From Atopostipes sp. (lineage in GTDB: Bacteria > Bacillota > Bacilli > Lactobacillales > Carnobacteriaceae_A), in contig JARICH010000083.1 of assembly GCA_029257245.1 (NCBI GenBank), positions 1 through 44,183 of the forward strand: a stretch of 44,183 nt of DNA. Direction: 5' to 3'. The position numbers and the translations under genes are program-made. The notes below the pieces were generated by a model. That model saw only the letters and a program-made list of their open reading frames with translations. It had not been told where the DNA came from and ran no database searches. Shown piece after piece: positions 19,589 to 30,540 of this stretch. How positions within the stretch are numbered: the stretch's first letter is position 1; each line of letters opens with the position of its first letter.

Positions 19589-20686
19589 ATGATTAAATTG
19601 AAAATTGGTGCCCGAACATTTAAAACTGCACTTGCGATTTTGCTCGCTTTAATTATTGCTCCGATGGTAGGACTAGGTGAAAGTGCCAGCATGGCAACAA
19701 CAGCAGTGATTTTTTCAATGATGCCTTCTGTTCAGGAAACTTTCCGTACCACCTCTAATCGCATCATTGCCAACATGATAGGTGGGATAATTGCTTTTCT
19801 TATTTTTAATTTTTTAGGTGATAATAATGTAATGATTGCACTTGCTTCAGCTATCTTGATTGCAATCTTACATCAAATTAAATTAGATGATGCCATTGGT
19901 TTAGCTACTTTGACTGTAATTAATGTCATGTTATCGCCTGGAACCAATATTGTTGAAACAGCTTTTTTACGAGTGACCGCTACCCTACTTGGAGTCATTA
20001 TTGCTTTTTTTGTGAATACTTTTATTTTGCCGCCTAAATATGATATCCGTTTTTATGATAAAACTATTCATGTTACAGATGAAAGCATGAAATATGTACG
20101 AGCAATGTTAAGAAAAAATGCTCAGTATCCGATTATGCGAGATGATTTAACAACCATCCGAAAAGAGCTTACGACTTTGAAAATTTATTATTCTTATATG
20201 ATGGATCCTGTTTATAAACGCTTTATCAGTTCTCGCTATTATTCACTCCTTCGTTTTTTAGCTGTTTCTAGACAATCCATTAAAACGAACGAAGTACTTT
20301 ATACTCTAGCAGCTACTTTGCATCGTTCAGAAAACACGCTGAACCACCTCCCAAATGAACTACGTATTCTCATGCGTGAGCGATTGGAAACACTTATGAC
20401 TGCTCATGAACAAATTCTTTTAAAATGGAATGGACGTGTTTTACCCGAAGAAGTAAATTTTATTGCTCACCAAGCCGACTTACGGCGAAGTTTCATGAAG
20501 GCTTTTTATGTAGAAGCTTCGAGTGATGATGCAATGCGCTATGAGTTTTCTAAAGGAAATGATTTATTGACTATGATGACTATTATTTTTCAGTATGATA
20601 AAGAGTTACAACATTTAAATAAATTGACGAATAGTTTTGTGAAATACAAACGAGATGATGAAATTGTGAAAGAATTTGATTTATAA
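19589..20686 (+). CDS. Aromatic acid exporter family (FUSC/ArAE-like) membrane protein
   Basis: KIGARTFKTALAILLALIIAPMVG N-terminus, four to five TMs, long cytosolic helical C-terminus. Confidence 0.85.
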   Translation: MIKLKIGARTFKTALAILLALIIAPMVGLGESASMATTAVIFSMMPSVQETFRTTSNRIIANMIGGIIAFLIFNFLGDNNVMIALASAILIAILHQIKLDDAIGLATLTVINVMLSPGTNIVETAFLRVTATLLGVIIAFFVNTFILPPKYDIRFYDKTIHVTDESMKYVRAMLRKNAQYPIMRDDLTTIRKELTTLKIYYSYMMDPVYKRFISSRYYSLLRFLAVSRQSIKTNEVLYTLAATLHRSENTLNHLPNELRILMRERLETLMTAHEQILLKWNGRVLPEEVNFIAHQADLRRSFMKAFYVEASSDDAMRYEFSKGNDLLTMMTIIFQYDKELQHLNKLTNSFVKYKRDDEIVKEFDL

Positions 20687-20687
20687 T

Positions 20688-20727
20688 AAAAAACAGGCCT
20701 AACCATTTAGCTGGGCCTGTTTTTTTA
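20688..20727. terminator. Bidirectional terminator
   Basis: AAAAACAGGCC...GGCCTGTTTTTTT between convergent genes. Confidence 0.82.
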
Positions 20728-20728
20728 T

Positions 20729-21268
20729 CTATTCTTTTCCAGTAAGTTCTTTATAGCGAGTGTACCATAATTCGACATATTCTTTCGAGAATGGTCCTCG
20801 TTCATTTTCAATCCAACTTACTAAAATTTTAACATGTTCATTTAAAATTGGATCAATTTCCTTTGGATATTGATATTTTCGACTATGTATCTCATATTCG
20901 TCAATATCTAACAACTTCTTCTCACCGTTTGGAAATATTTTAACATCCAAATCATAATCGATGTACTTTAATCCTTCATCATCAATTAAAGCGGGGGATG
21001 CCATATTACAATAATAAGAAATTCCTTTTTCACGAATCATGGTGACAATATTAAACCAATATTTAGTATGAAAATAAACTAATGCTGGTTCGCGCGTCTT
21101 CCACTTGCGCCCATCTGACTCTGTAACTAAGGTATGATCATTACAACCAATCAATGCATGCTCGGTTGTTTTTAAGACCATGGTGTCACGCCAAGTTCGA
21201 TGTAAACTGCCATCATGTTTATAGCTTTTTATTGTAATAAAGTCCCCCTCTTTTGGTTTGTTTTTCAT
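20729..21268 (-). CDS. DUF402 family nucleoside tri/diphosphate phosphatase-like protein
   Basis: [53 protein letters not shown]. Confidence 0.88.
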   Translation of the reverse strand: MKNKPKEGDFITIKSYKHDGSLHRTWRDTMVLKTTEHALIGCNDHTLVTESDGRKWKTREPALVYFHTKYWFNIVTMIREKGISYYCNMASPALIDDEGLKYIDYDLDVKIFPNGEKKLLDIDEYEIHSRKYQYPKEIDPILNEHVKILVSWIENERGPFSKEYVELWYTRYKELTGKE

Positions 21269-21388
21269 CTATTTAGCCAACTCTCAGAAATTCTTTTGTT
21301 TGAATAGCTCTCAAACAATTCTCACTGATAAGTATAGCATAGAAGGGAGTCTGAACGAAAACTTCTGAAACCCATTTCTCGGTTAATT

Positions 21389-22588
21389 TTAAAACAAGGT
21401 AATCTCTTGCAAACTATCCCACAATTTTTTTTGGACAGTCGGAAAAGCAAATTGGTCACTATTTTCTACAGAGACCCATGCATAATCTTCTGTTAATTTC
21501 TGATGAATAGAAGCTTCATCAATTTTTGCTTCAAAGATTGATAAATTCCAAATTCGGTGGCTAAAAACATGCTCTACTACGCCGGATGTCTGTTCTTCTA
21601 AAGACACTGATAAATTATAATATTCCTTTAACTGCTTTTCCACAAAAAGTTTATAATTTGCTTCTAAGCGTTCAAATGTCTGCGCCTCAAATAGCTTCCA
21701 TTCTCCATCGGTCAACATTTCTTCTACATCAATTAAAGGAAACATCCACATATTCGCTAGCAAGCCATTTTCATCCCGTTTTTCGATCAAGTATTCTCCT
21801 TTTTCATTTTGAATCGCTAAAGCTAAATAAGACAAAGGAGTGGGCTTTTTCTTGGCTTTTTTGACAGGATACTCTTGCCATGTATCATTTAAATAAGAGG
21901 CATTGAAATCTTTCACTGGGGACTGTTCAGGGAAATAATTCTTTGGTGTACAAATTGTCCGACCTAAATCCATCAATGCTTGATTAAAATCACCCGGTCG
22001 ATTGTGATCAATCAAATATAGGGCAACCGTTTCAAATACTTTTCGATTTTTAGCTTTTGAAATATCTAAGTCTATTTCAAATAATCGGCTTAAGACCCGC
22101 ATTAGATTCCCGTCAATTGCTGGGGTTGGTAAGTTAAAGGCCATACTAGAAATCGCTCCAGCAGTATAAGGACCTATTCCTTTTAATTGGATGATCTCCT
22201 CTGGTTTATTTGGAAAAACACCCTCGTGCTTGATCATAATTTGTTCGGCTGCCGCTTTTAAATTACGAGCTCTGGAGTAATAGCCCAGTCCTTCCCACAT
22301 TTTTAAAACTTTTTCTTCTGGAGCTTTGGCCAAATCAATAATTTCTGGGAACTCTCGAATAAACTTTTCAAAATATGGGATAACCGTATCTACTCGTGTC
22401 TGCTGTAGCATAACTTCTGAAATCCAAATATAATAAGGATTTTGATTACGTCGCCAAGGTAAATCAATTTTCTGTTCATCATACCAATCCAAGATAATCC
22501 TTTGAAATTCCTTGATTTTATCTTCTTCCCACATTTCGATTTCATACTCTGTTAAAAGTTCTTCTCGACTATATTTAATTTTAAACAA
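21389..22588 (-). CDS. mutY: A/G-specific adenine glycosylase MutY (lacking Fe-S cysteines)
   Basis: SEVMLQQTRVDTVIPY, LKGIGPYTAGAI, AIDGNLMRVLSR, NUDIX-like C-terminus with VFSHRIW. Confidence 0.94.
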   Translation of the reverse strand: MFKIKYSREELLTEYEIEMWEEDKIKEFQRIILDWYDEQKIDLPWRRNQNPYYIWISEVMLQQTRVDTVIPYFEKFIREFPEIIDLAKAPEEKVLKMWEGLGYYSRARNLKAAAEQIMIKHEGVFPNKPEEIIQLKGIGPYTAGAISSMAFNLPTPAIDGNLMRVLSRLFEIDLDISKAKNRKVFETVALYLIDHNRPGDFNQALMDLGRTICTPKNYFPEQSPVKDFNASYLNDTWQEYPVKKAKKKPTPLSYLALAIQNEKGEYLIEKRDENGLLANMWMFPLIDVEEMLTDGEWKLFEAQTFERLEANYKLFVEKQLKEYYNLSVSLEEQTSGVVEHVFSHRIWNLSIFEAKIDEASIHQKLTEDYAWVSVENSDQFAFPTVQKKLWDSLQEITLF

Positions 22589-23578
22589 TTATTCTAAATT
22601 CCTCTCATCTATAAATTGATTAATCAATTCACTTGGAAATGATTTTGAATACAAATATCTTTTTAAGCGTTGTGTTAGTTCATAACCTTCATGCTTGCGT
22701 GAATAACGGCGAATAGCCCGTTCTCCTTGTTTGACCAAGGCTTGATACTCTACGTCTTCCTCAATTTCTGTATCTAATTGATCAATCACGTCATCTGCTA
22801 TTTCAAAGCTATAGCCTTTATTCACTAAGTATTGTTTCACTTTCTGGATCCCTTCAACTCTCGAATCGTTCTTGGCTCGACGCCACCTTTTTTCAGCTAA
22901 GGCCTGTGCATTTTCAAATTGTTGTTCATAAGGGTATTCTTCTAATGAAATAGCAATTTTCTCATCGGAGATTCCTTTTTGTTTTAAGTCCATTTCAACA
23001 TTTCGAGGTCCCTTCTGATTTACATTGGCCATCGTTCGGACATAACTTTCTGCGTAATTTAAATCATCAAGTAGTCTTAAGTCTTTAAAATGCTCCACCA
23101 TTCGATCACTATACTGATCAGCATCGTGTTTTTTGAGATAGTCTCGAATCTGTTTTTCTGAACGTAAAGAGTAGGTGAGATAGTTTAAAGTTCGTTGATA
23201 GACTTTATAATAAGATTCTTCTGATTCAATCTCTTCCTGCAGTTCTTTACTTACATGCAAGCCTTTGGTCAAATGAAACTTAAGCAAAACTTCTTCATCT
23301 ACACCAAAAGCAAAGTCCTCATCAATAAAAATATTATACCGACCTTTTCTTTTTTGAGGTGATATTTTAGAGATAATTCGAAAAGCCTTACCCTCTTTTT
23401 TCATTTTTTCTTTTTGCTTAGCTGTTGAACGCGTTTTTATTCTTTTTTTATCTTTATTTTTTTCTAGCTTTGCTTTTTTCTCAAGATCTAAAATAAATTG
23501 TTCTTGCTTTGTTAATTTTTTCTTTTGGTCGCCTTTATCACTTTCTGTTAAGTTAATTAATCTTTTCTTTTCAGTCAA
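22589..23578 (-). CDS. recX: Regulatory protein RecX with Lys-rich N-terminal extension (TTG start)
   Basis: ISPQKRKGRYNIFIDEDFAFGVDEEVLLKF; three-helix RecX repeats. Confidence 0.9.
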   Translation of the reverse strand: MTEKKRLINLTESDKGDQKKKLTKQEQFILDLEKKAKLEKNKDKKRIKTRSTAKQKEKMKKEGKAFRIISKISPQKRKGRYNIFIDEDFAFGVDEEVLLKFHLTKGLHVSKELQEEIESEESYYKVYQRTLNYLTYSLRSEKQIRDYLKKHDADQYSDRMVEHFKDLRLLDDLNYAESYVRTMANVNQKGPRNVEMDLKQKGISDEKIAISLEEYPYEQQFENAQALAEKRWRRAKNDSRVEGIQKVKQYLVNKGYSFEIADDVIDQLDTEIEEDVEYQALVKQGERAIRRYSRKHEGYELTQRLKRYLYSKSFPSELINQFIDERNLE

Positions 23579-23612
23579 GTTTTATCACCGCTCACTTTTT
23601 TTGACTAGAATT

Positions 23613-24863
23613 TTATAACTGATTTAAAATATAATTCAACCAATCCATACTTTTTGTAAAGCCAGACACTTGGTAGGATTGACTCTCTGGATCAAAGTTT
23701 TGTTTGGTTACAATTGTCCCGGTTTTGAGTTCTGCTAAAATATCGCCACGATTGGCCGGTATTTTAATCGTATAGCTTTCTAATTGTTCGCGAATAACTT
23801 TCTCAATTTTTTCGAGCAGATTTTCTAAATCTTTGTCATTTACTGCTGAAATCACAATGTTTGGATAAAGGCTTGGATAAAAGTCACCTTGAACTAAGTC
23901 TCTTTTGTTGTATACGGTTAAAATTGGAATATGATCCATCTCTAAATTTTCAATTAATTCAAGGACAGTTTCTTCTTGGGCTTTCATATTTGGTGACGCG
24001 GCATCGACTACATGTAATAATAAATCGACATCCCTCGTTTCTTCAAGCGTTGACTGGAAAGCCTCTATTAAATCTGTTGGTAAGTCTTGAATAAATCCAA
24101 CTGTATCCGTTAAAGTCATTTGTAACCCAGAGTTTAATTCTAAACGACGTGTAATCGGATCTAGGGTAGCAAATAATTCGTCCTTCTCATAGGTATCACT
24201 ATCCGTTAAACCATTTAAAATCGTCGACTTTCCAGCATTTGTATAACCCAACAGGCCGATTTGAAACAAGTTACCACTCTGTCTGTTTTTTCGACGTCGA
24301 ATCCGATGAGCTTCTACTTTCTTCAGTTCTCGTTTAATCTCAGTAATTTGTCGGTTGATATGACGACGATCTGTTTCTAATTTTGTTTCCCCTGGACCTC
24401 TTGTCCCAATTCCCCCACCTAACTTGGACATATTCACTCCATGCCCAACTAAACGTGGTAGCAAGTAGTTTAATTGTGCTAGTTGTACTTGTAAACTACC
24501 TTCTTTACTTGTTGCTCTAAGAGCAAATATATCTAAAATCACTTGGATACGGTCAATCACTTTCACATCAATGACCTCTTGAATATTTCGAACTTGACTT
24601 GGTGATAATTCTTGGTTAAAGACAACAACTTCTGCTTTTAACTCATTAACTAAAGATTTTAATTCTTGTAGTTTTCCTTTACCAATTAGAGTCCGGTGAT
24701 CTACTTGTTCTCTTTTCTGAGTCAATTCACCTACTACTTCTACCCCAGTATTTCCAACTAACTGTCTCAATTCTTCAACTGAATAATAAAAATTTTCATC
24801 TGATTGAGTTGTTTGGACAGCAACCAATATTCCTTTTTCTAATTGCTCTTCAATTTCTATCAT
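23613..24863 (-). CDS. hflX: GTPase HflX
   Basis: GGGIGTRGPGETKLETDRR, GYTNAGKSTILNGL, DTVGFIQDLP. Confidence 0.96.
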   Translation of the reverse strand: MIEIEEQLEKGILVAVQTTQSDENFYYSVEELRQLVGNTGVEVVGELTQKREQVDHRTLIGKGKLQELKSLVNELKAEVVVFNQELSPSQVRNIQEVIDVKVIDRIQVILDIFALRATSKEGSLQVQLAQLNYLLPRLVGHGVNMSKLGGGIGTRGPGETKLETDRRHINRQITEIKRELKKVEAHRIRRRKNRQSGNLFQIGLLGYTNAGKSTILNGLTDSDTYEKDELFATLDPITRRLELNSGLQMTLTDTVGFIQDLPTDLIEAFQSTLEETRDVDLLLHVVDAASPNMKAQEETVLELIENLEMDHIPILTVYNKRDLVQGDFYPSLYPNIVISAVNDKDLENLLEKIEKVIREQLESYTIKIPANRGDILAELKTGTIVTKQNFDPESQSYQVSGFTKSMDWLNYILNQL

Positions 24864-25800
24864 CTTGTAAAAATTCTCCTATCTCTTGAAAGCTATTTTC
24901 TATTGTCTGTGGATGTTCTACTAAGTCATACCAGCGGACCTGGTCAAATCGATTTTTAAACCAAGTAATTTGTCTTTTCGCATAGCGTCTTGAATTTTGT
25001 TTCACTGTATCAATGGCTTCTTCAAGTGAACTCTCTTGATTAAAATAATCAAACAATTCCTTATAACCAATTCCACGGGCACTTTGTACATTTAATCGAG
25101 GGCCCACTTTTTCCCATAATCTTTGTGCTTCTTCAATTAATCCGGCTTTGGCCATTTCATCTACTCGTTGATTAATCCGCTCATACAATCGCTCACGCTC
25201 TGTGTTTAATCCAACTAAAAAGACATCATAATCTGATTCTTTTTTATTGCGTTCATTTTGAAAGTCAGAAAATAGTTGACCAGTCTCTTCATATACTTCA
25301 ATCGCGCGTATAACTCTTCTCACATTATTGGGATGGATTTTTTGGGCAGCTTCTGGATCCACTTTATTCAAACGATTCCATAATTTTTTGTTGCCCATAT
25401 CATTCGCTATCTTTCCTAGTTCAATTCTTAATTCTTCATTGGCTTCGACTTGTGCATGTGAAACCGGATATAACAAAGATTCAATATATAAACCAGTACC
25501 GCCTACTATAATAGGTAGATGCCCTCGGTTAGTAATTTCTTTTATTTTCTGACTGGCTTCACTCTGAAAATCAGAAACAGAGTAATCTTCCTCTATCTCT
25601 TTAATATCAATTAAATGATGAGGAATTCCTTTCATTTCAGCAGGAGTGACTTTGGCCGTAGCAATATCTAAATCCTTATAGATCTGCATAGAATCTCCAC
25701 TAATAATTTCACCTTTAAATTTTTCAGCTAATTGAATACTAAGGGCTGTTTTCCCAACAGCTGTTGGTCCGACAATGACAACAATTTTATCTTTTTTCAA
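24850..25800 (-). CDS. miaA: tRNA dimethylallyltransferase MiaA
   Basis: VGPTAVGKTALSIQLA, ISGDSMQIYKDLDIATAK, YAKRQITWFKNR. Confidence 0.96.
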   Translation of the reverse strand: MKKDKIVVIVGPTAVGKTALSIQLAEKFKGEIISGDSMQIYKDLDIATAKVTPAEMKGIPHHLIDIKEIEEDYSVSDFQSEASQKIKEITNRGHLPIIVGGTGLYIESLLYPVSHAQVEANEELRIELGKIANDMGNKKLWNRLNKVDPEAAQKIHPNNVRRVIRAIEVYEETGQLFSDFQNERNKKESDYDVFLVGLNTERERLYERINQRVDEMAKAGLIEEAQRLWEKVGPRLNVQSARGIGYKELFDYFNQESSLEEAIDTVKQNSRRYAKRQITWFKNRFDQVRWYDLVEHPQTIENSFQEIGEFLQDDRN

Positions 25801-25892
25801 AGTTCTTACCTCCTGTAGCTTTACTTAACTATTATAGCATAGGCAACAGCTCAATTCTTTCTTTTACATTCTCTCTTTCTTAATCAATAAAA

Positions 25893-25965
25893 AAACATTG
25901 AGATAAAAGGGAATACTTTCCTCCTTTACAGAAAGTTAGTTTCTCATCCTTTATTTCAATGTTTC
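25893..25965 (-). terminator. Long imperfect terminator hairpin downstream of nfo
   Basis: AAACATTGAGATAAAAGG ... CCTTTATTTCAATGTTT outer arms with nested ACTTTC/GAAAGT; T-run on the minus strand. Confidence 0.7.
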
Positions 25966-25981
25966 TTATTTTTAACTTAAA

Positions 25982-26893
25982 TTAACTCCAAGGCTTTTCA
26001 TTCATAATATCTTCTAAGATATTTGGATTAAATTCTTTTAATTTTAGCATATGAATTTCATGACCATAGGGTGCTTTTTGATTTTTCTTATCTTCACCTA
26101 CATAAGGTGTCTCCAAAATTTTAGGTAAATGAATCAATTTTGGATGATGCACAACATGATTCAGGGCTTCAAAACCTATTTCCCCAAAGCCAATATTTTC
26201 ATGACGGTCTTTTTTAGCCCCTTGAGGATTTTTAGAATCGTTTACATGAATCACTTTTAGACGCTCCAAGCCAATAATGCGATCAAATTCATCAAGTACA
26301 TGATCGAAGTCTTCTTTTACTGGATATCCTGCGTCATGAATATGGCAAGTATCTAATGTCACTGATAATTTATCCTTTAAGTCAACTCGTTCAATAATTT
26401 GTGCCAACTCTTCAAAGGAACGCCCAATTTCTGTTCCCTTACCTGCCATCGTTTCCAAAGCAATTTGAATCGTCTGATCCTCTTGGAGAATTCGATTCAA
26501 CCCTTCAGCAATCTTTTCAATCCCTGCTTCTGGACCTGCTCCTACATGAGCTCCAGGGTGCATCGTCATTTGTGTAGCCCCCATTGCCTCAGAACGTCGG
26601 ATTTCCTCTTTCATAAATTGAATAGCAAACTCAAAGTTATCTAGTTTATAGGTATTACCTAAATTGACAATATAAGGCGCATGAATGACTATATCTTCTT
26701 GCTTTATATTATTTTCTGCCATTGCCTCATGGGCTTCTGGAATAAACAATTCATCAATGGCTTTACGACGAGTGTTTTGTGGTGCCCCCGTATAAATCAT
26801 AAAGGTATCTGCATCGTAGGAACGAGCTTCTTCGACTGAACCTAGCATCATATTTGGTGCTTTCATACTTACGTGTGACCCTAAAACAACCAT
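25982..26893 (-). CDS. nfo: Endonuclease IV
   Basis: [55 protein letters not shown]. Confidence 0.96.
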   Translation of the reverse strand: MVVLGSHVSMKAPNMMLGSVEEARSYDADTFMIYTGAPQNTRRKAIDELFIPEAHEAMAENNIKQEDIVIHAPYIVNLGNTYKLDNFEFAIQFMKEEIRRSEAMGATQMTMHPGAHVGAGPEAGIEKIAEGLNRILQEDQTIQIALETMAGKGTEIGRSFEELAQIIERVDLKDKLSVTLDTCHIHDAGYPVKEDFDHVLDEFDRIIGLERLKVIHVNDSKNPQGAKKDRHENIGFGEIGFEALNHVVHHPKLIHLPKILETPYVGEDKKNQKAPYGHEIHMLKLKEFNPNILEDIMNEKPWS

Positions 26894-26933
26894 CTTTATA
26901 TTCTCCTTCTAATTCTACTTTAAATTAATTTTT

Positions 26934-28718
26934 TTACTCTGTGTCTTTTGTTTCTTTAATAGAAAGATCTAGATGCAAATCTTTCAATTGACTCTCTGAT
27001 ACTTCAGTCGGTGCATCAGTTAACGGATCAGCTGCTCGTCCGTTTTTAGGGAATGGAATCACTTCACGAATATTATTTTCATTTGCTAAAATCATAACTA
27101 AGCGATCTAAGCCTAATGCAATTCCTCCATGTGGCGGGAATCCATGTTCAAATGCTTCAAGCAGGAAACCAAATTGGGCTTCTGTTTCTTCTTTAGTAAA
27201 ACCTAAAGCTTCAAACATTTGCTCTTGTAATTCTCTTTCAAAGATTCGGATAGAACCTCCTCCTATTTCGTACCCATTTAGGACAATGTCATAGGCTTGA
27301 GCATACACTGATGTTGGATCTGAAAGTAATTTTTCTTTATCTTCTTCTTTAGGATGCGTGAACGGATGATGTGCTGCGACGTAACGCTCTTCCTCTTCAT
27401 CATATTCAAATAGAGGCCAATCAACAATCCATAAAAAAGATAATTCTTCCGGATCATATAATTCAAGTTCTTTTCCTAAATGAACACGTAGTGCGCCCAG
27501 CGCTTCATGAGTTACCTTCTTTTTATCAGCGACAAACACAAGCAAGTCTCCCGCTTCTGCATCCATAGCTTCTAAAAGATTGCTTTGTAAACTTTCCTCT
27601 TCAAAGAAACGAGCAATTGGACCGGTTAGTCCTTCTTCAGTTACTTTCATCCAAGCTAAACCTTTGGCGCCATAAGTTTTAGCTATTTCTTCCAGACCAT
27701 CAATCTGTTTACGTGTAAACTGATCAGCTGCTCCTTTGACTGCTAAACCTTTTACTAAACCGCCGCCTTCTAAAGTTTGTGTAAAGACCCGGAAATCAGA
27801 TTCCTTCACAACTTCTGCCACATCTTTTAACTTCATTTCAAAACGAATATCGGGCTTATCACTTCCATAGTTAGACATTGCATCGTCATATTTCATAATC
27901 GGGAATTTTTCATTGAGAGTAAGATCTTTCACTTCTTTTACCACATATTTTAACATGGCTTCCATATGCTCCCGAATCTCTAATTCACTTAAAAAAGAAG
28001 TTTCAATATCAATCTGAGTAAACTCAGGTTGGCGGTCGCCTCGTAAATCTTCATCACGGAAACAACGAACAATTTGATAGTAGCGATCAAAACCAGCGCC
28101 CATCAATAATTGTTTAAAGAGCTGTGGTGATTGTGGCAAGGCGAAAAATTTTCCTGGATGCACTCGTGAAGGTACTAAGTAGTCTCGCGCTCCTTCGGGT
28201 GTTGATTTTGTTAAGTAAGGAGTTTCAATATCAATAAAAGAGTCATTATCTAAAAAGTTTCGGACCGCACGAGTTACATCATGACGTAACAAAATATTTT
28301 TTTGCATTCTTGGACGACGTAAATCTAAGTAGCGATACTTTAGACGGTGGTCATCTGAAACATTGATATCATCTGTGATTTCAAAAGGAGGTGTTTTGGC
28401 TGCATTTAGTATTTTTAATGCACTCGCTTGAACTTCAATCTCACCTGTCGCCATATTTGGATTACCCTGTCCCTCCAAACGATTAACGATTTCGCCTTCT
28501 ACTTCAATGACATACTCCGCCCGTAATTTTTCTGCCACTTCTAATAAATCTTTTTCTTCTTCAGCGTTAAAGACAACTTGTATTAATCCACTTCGATCAC
28601 GTAAATCGATAAAAATCATCCCGCCTAAGTCACGTCTTCTCTGTACCCAGCCGTTTAAAGTTACCTGTTTACCTACTGCCTCTGTTGTTACCTCTCCACA
28701 ATAATCTGTTCTAGCCAT
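26934..28718 (-). CDS. aspS: Aspartyl-tRNA synthetase
   Basis: [36 protein letters not shown]. Confidence 0.97.
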   Translation of the reverse strand: MARTDYCGEVTTEAVGKQVTLNGWVQRRRDLGGMIFIDLRDRSGLIQVVFNAEEEKDLLEVAEKLRAEYVIEVEGEIVNRLEGQGNPNMATGEIEVQASALKILNAAKTPPFEITDDINVSDDHRLKYRYLDLRRPRMQKNILLRHDVTRAVRNFLDNDSFIDIETPYLTKSTPEGARDYLVPSRVHPGKFFALPQSPQLFKQLLMGAGFDRYYQIVRCFRDEDLRGDRQPEFTQIDIETSFLSELEIREHMEAMLKYVVKEVKDLTLNEKFPIMKYDDAMSNYGSDKPDIRFEMKLKDVAEVVKESDFRVFTQTLEGGGLVKGLAVKGAADQFTRKQIDGLEEIAKTYGAKGLAWMKVTEEGLTGPIARFFEEESLQSNLLEAMDAEAGDLLVFVADKKKVTHEALGALRVHLGKELELYDPEELSFLWIVDWPLFEYDEEEERYVAAHHPFTHPKEEDKEKLLSDPTSVYAQAYDIVLNGYEIGGGSIRIFERELQEQMFEALGFTKEETEAQFGFLLEAFEHGFPPHGGIALGLDRLVMILANENNIREVIPFPKNGRAADPLTDAPTEVSESQLKDLHLDLSIKETKDTE

Positions 28719-28723
28719 ATTTT

Positions 28724-30031
28724 TTAGTCCTCACTTTTTAATTTTATTAGAGTTTCATTATATATTTGGGGAAACTCATCACTGTAAATTTCTTCTAAAT
28801 TCAAGCTGATTTCTTTACCTGTTGCCAATAATTTCATATTGACCGTCCGATTTTCTACCTCTAAACTTCCTAGAGTAAACACTACTTTAGCATTTAATTT
28901 ATCCGCTGTCCGAAATTGACTTTTAGGTTTTCGTCCAATAAATTCTCGCTCAGCTGTTAATCCATGTTTTCTTAACGCTGTAACTAATTTTAAGGCTTCC
29001 TGGTTTGCTTCTTTTCCAATCATAACGATAAAAGCGTCTAGCTCATGTCTTTCCGGAAAGTCATAGTTCATTGCTTCTAAAAGCATCACTAAGCGTTCTA
29101 AGCCAATAGCAAAACCAATACCAGCTGTAGCTGGACCGCCGACTTCTTCGACTAAACTATCATAACGTCCGCCAGCACAAATGGTTGTATTTGAACCAAA
29201 ATTTGGATCGTTTGTCATGATCTCAAATATCGTGTCATTGTAATAATCTAATCCACGTACCATATTAGTGTCTATTTCATAGGGAATACCTAATAATTCT
29301 AGCATCAATTTAACTTCTTCAAAATGTGCTTTGGAATCTTCATCTAAATAATCTAATACAGAAGGGGCATGTCGAACAATTTTCTGGTCTTGCTCATCTT
29401 TACTGTCAAGCACTCTCAATGGGTTCTTATGTAATCGTGCTTGCGAATCTTCACTTAACTCTTCATAATGTGGCTCTAGAAATTCAATTAGAGCTTCGCG
29501 ATAGGCAATTCTTGATTTCGTATTCCCCAAAGAATTAATAACTAGACTCAAATCTTGAATCCCGAAGGATTGAAAAATATCCATGGCTAATGCCATCGTT
29601 TCCACATCCACTGCTGGATTAGTTGTTCCATAAACCTCTACACCCATCTGGTGAAATTGGCGCATGCGTCCACTTTGCGGTCTCTCAAAACGAAACATAG
29701 GTCCCGTATAGTAATATTTTACAGGTTTATGATGCTCAGGTCCGTAAATTTTATTTTCAACATAGGCTCTAACAACCCCAGCCGTTCCTTCAGGGCGTAA
29801 AGCTAAGTGACGTTCCCCTTTATCATAAAAATCATACATTTCTTTTGATACAATATCACTTGTTTCACCAACCCCTCGGGCAAACAATTCAAACTGTTCA
29901 AAGATTGGTAAGCGTATTTCCTTAAAATAATATTTATTTAAAATCTTTTCTATTTTTGCTTCGACATATTGCCATTTATTAGTTGTTTCTGGTAAAAAAT
30001 CAGCTGTTCCTCTAATTTTTTGATAGTTCAT
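28724..30031 (-). CDS. hisS: Histidyl-tRNA synthetase
   Basis: [33 protein letters not shown]. Start set at 30031 (MNYQKIRG) after AGGAGG rather than ORF-track 30049. Confidence 0.96.
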   Translation of the reverse strand: MNYQKIRGTADFLPETTNKWQYVEAKIEKILNKYYFKEIRLPIFEQFELFARGVGETSDIVSKEMYDFYDKGERHLALRPEGTAGVVRAYVENKIYGPEHHKPVKYYYTGPMFRFERPQSGRMRQFHQMGVEVYGTTNPAVDVETMALAMDIFQSFGIQDLSLVINSLGNTKSRIAYREALIEFLEPHYEELSEDSQARLHKNPLRVLDSKDEQDQKIVRHAPSVLDYLDEDSKAHFEEVKLMLELLGIPYEIDTNMVRGLDYYNDTIFEIMTNDPNFGSNTTICAGGRYDSLVEEVGGPATAGIGFAIGLERLVMLLEAMNYDFPERHELDAFIVMIGKEANQEALKLVTALRKHGLTAEREFIGRKPKSQFRTADKLNAKVVFTLGSLEVENRTVNMKLLATGKEISLNLEEIYSDEFPQIYNETLIKLKSED

Positions 30032-30074
30032 TCCTTGATTCCTCCTCAATAAATCTTCATTCGCTTGATCCCAA

Positions 30075-30316
30075 TAAAAAAAGTCCCCATTCTTTCGAAT
30101 AAGGACGTGAGTATTACTGAATGACTGGCACGTGGTACCACCTATTTTTGGAATCCACCTAGGATTCCCTTTTCGTTAACGCCTTCAACGTGACTACTGT
30201 CAATCCTCAAGAATGTCTTTCTTTTTATCATCTACTGGACTCTCTCAACAATAAGTCTTTTCTGTAATAGATAAAATAAAAATACTTTTTTCTTTCAATG
30301 GAATATTCGTTTATAT
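30075..30316 (-). promoter_or_regulatory. T-box riboswitch leader upstream of hisS-aspS
   Basis: Minus strand contains AGGTGGTACCACG (T-box/antiterminator core, 30143-30131) followed by the terminator GTCCTTATTC-GAAA-GAATGGGGAC-TTTTTTT (30106-30076) and hisS. Upstream boundary approximate, from a TATAAT at 30328-30323. Confidence 0.85.
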
Positions 30317-30540
30317 TAGTTTATTATATGGCTCTACTTTACTAAACTTCAGCATTCATGTCAAATTATTATTGTCTTCAAACCATCCAAATCATGATAA
30401 ATAATGTGCTTTTTTTAAAAAGTGTGGAATTGTTGTTGGTTCAAGACTTAATTGCACTAGTTGCATTCACAAACTACCCGAATCTTGTTATACTTCAAGT
30501 ACCAATAATATTATCTCACGAATTTGAAGGAGGCTTTCAG

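Noticed and set aside
27278-28704. Small ORFs on either strand inside aspS (27278-27466, 27371-27568, 28507-28704)
   Set aside because: All embedded in a conserved synthetase gene with no independent support.
30358-30540. N-terminal extension of the amidase ORF
   Set aside because: A strong GAAGGAGG SD and signal-anchor start at 30541; the upstream part is likely untranslated.
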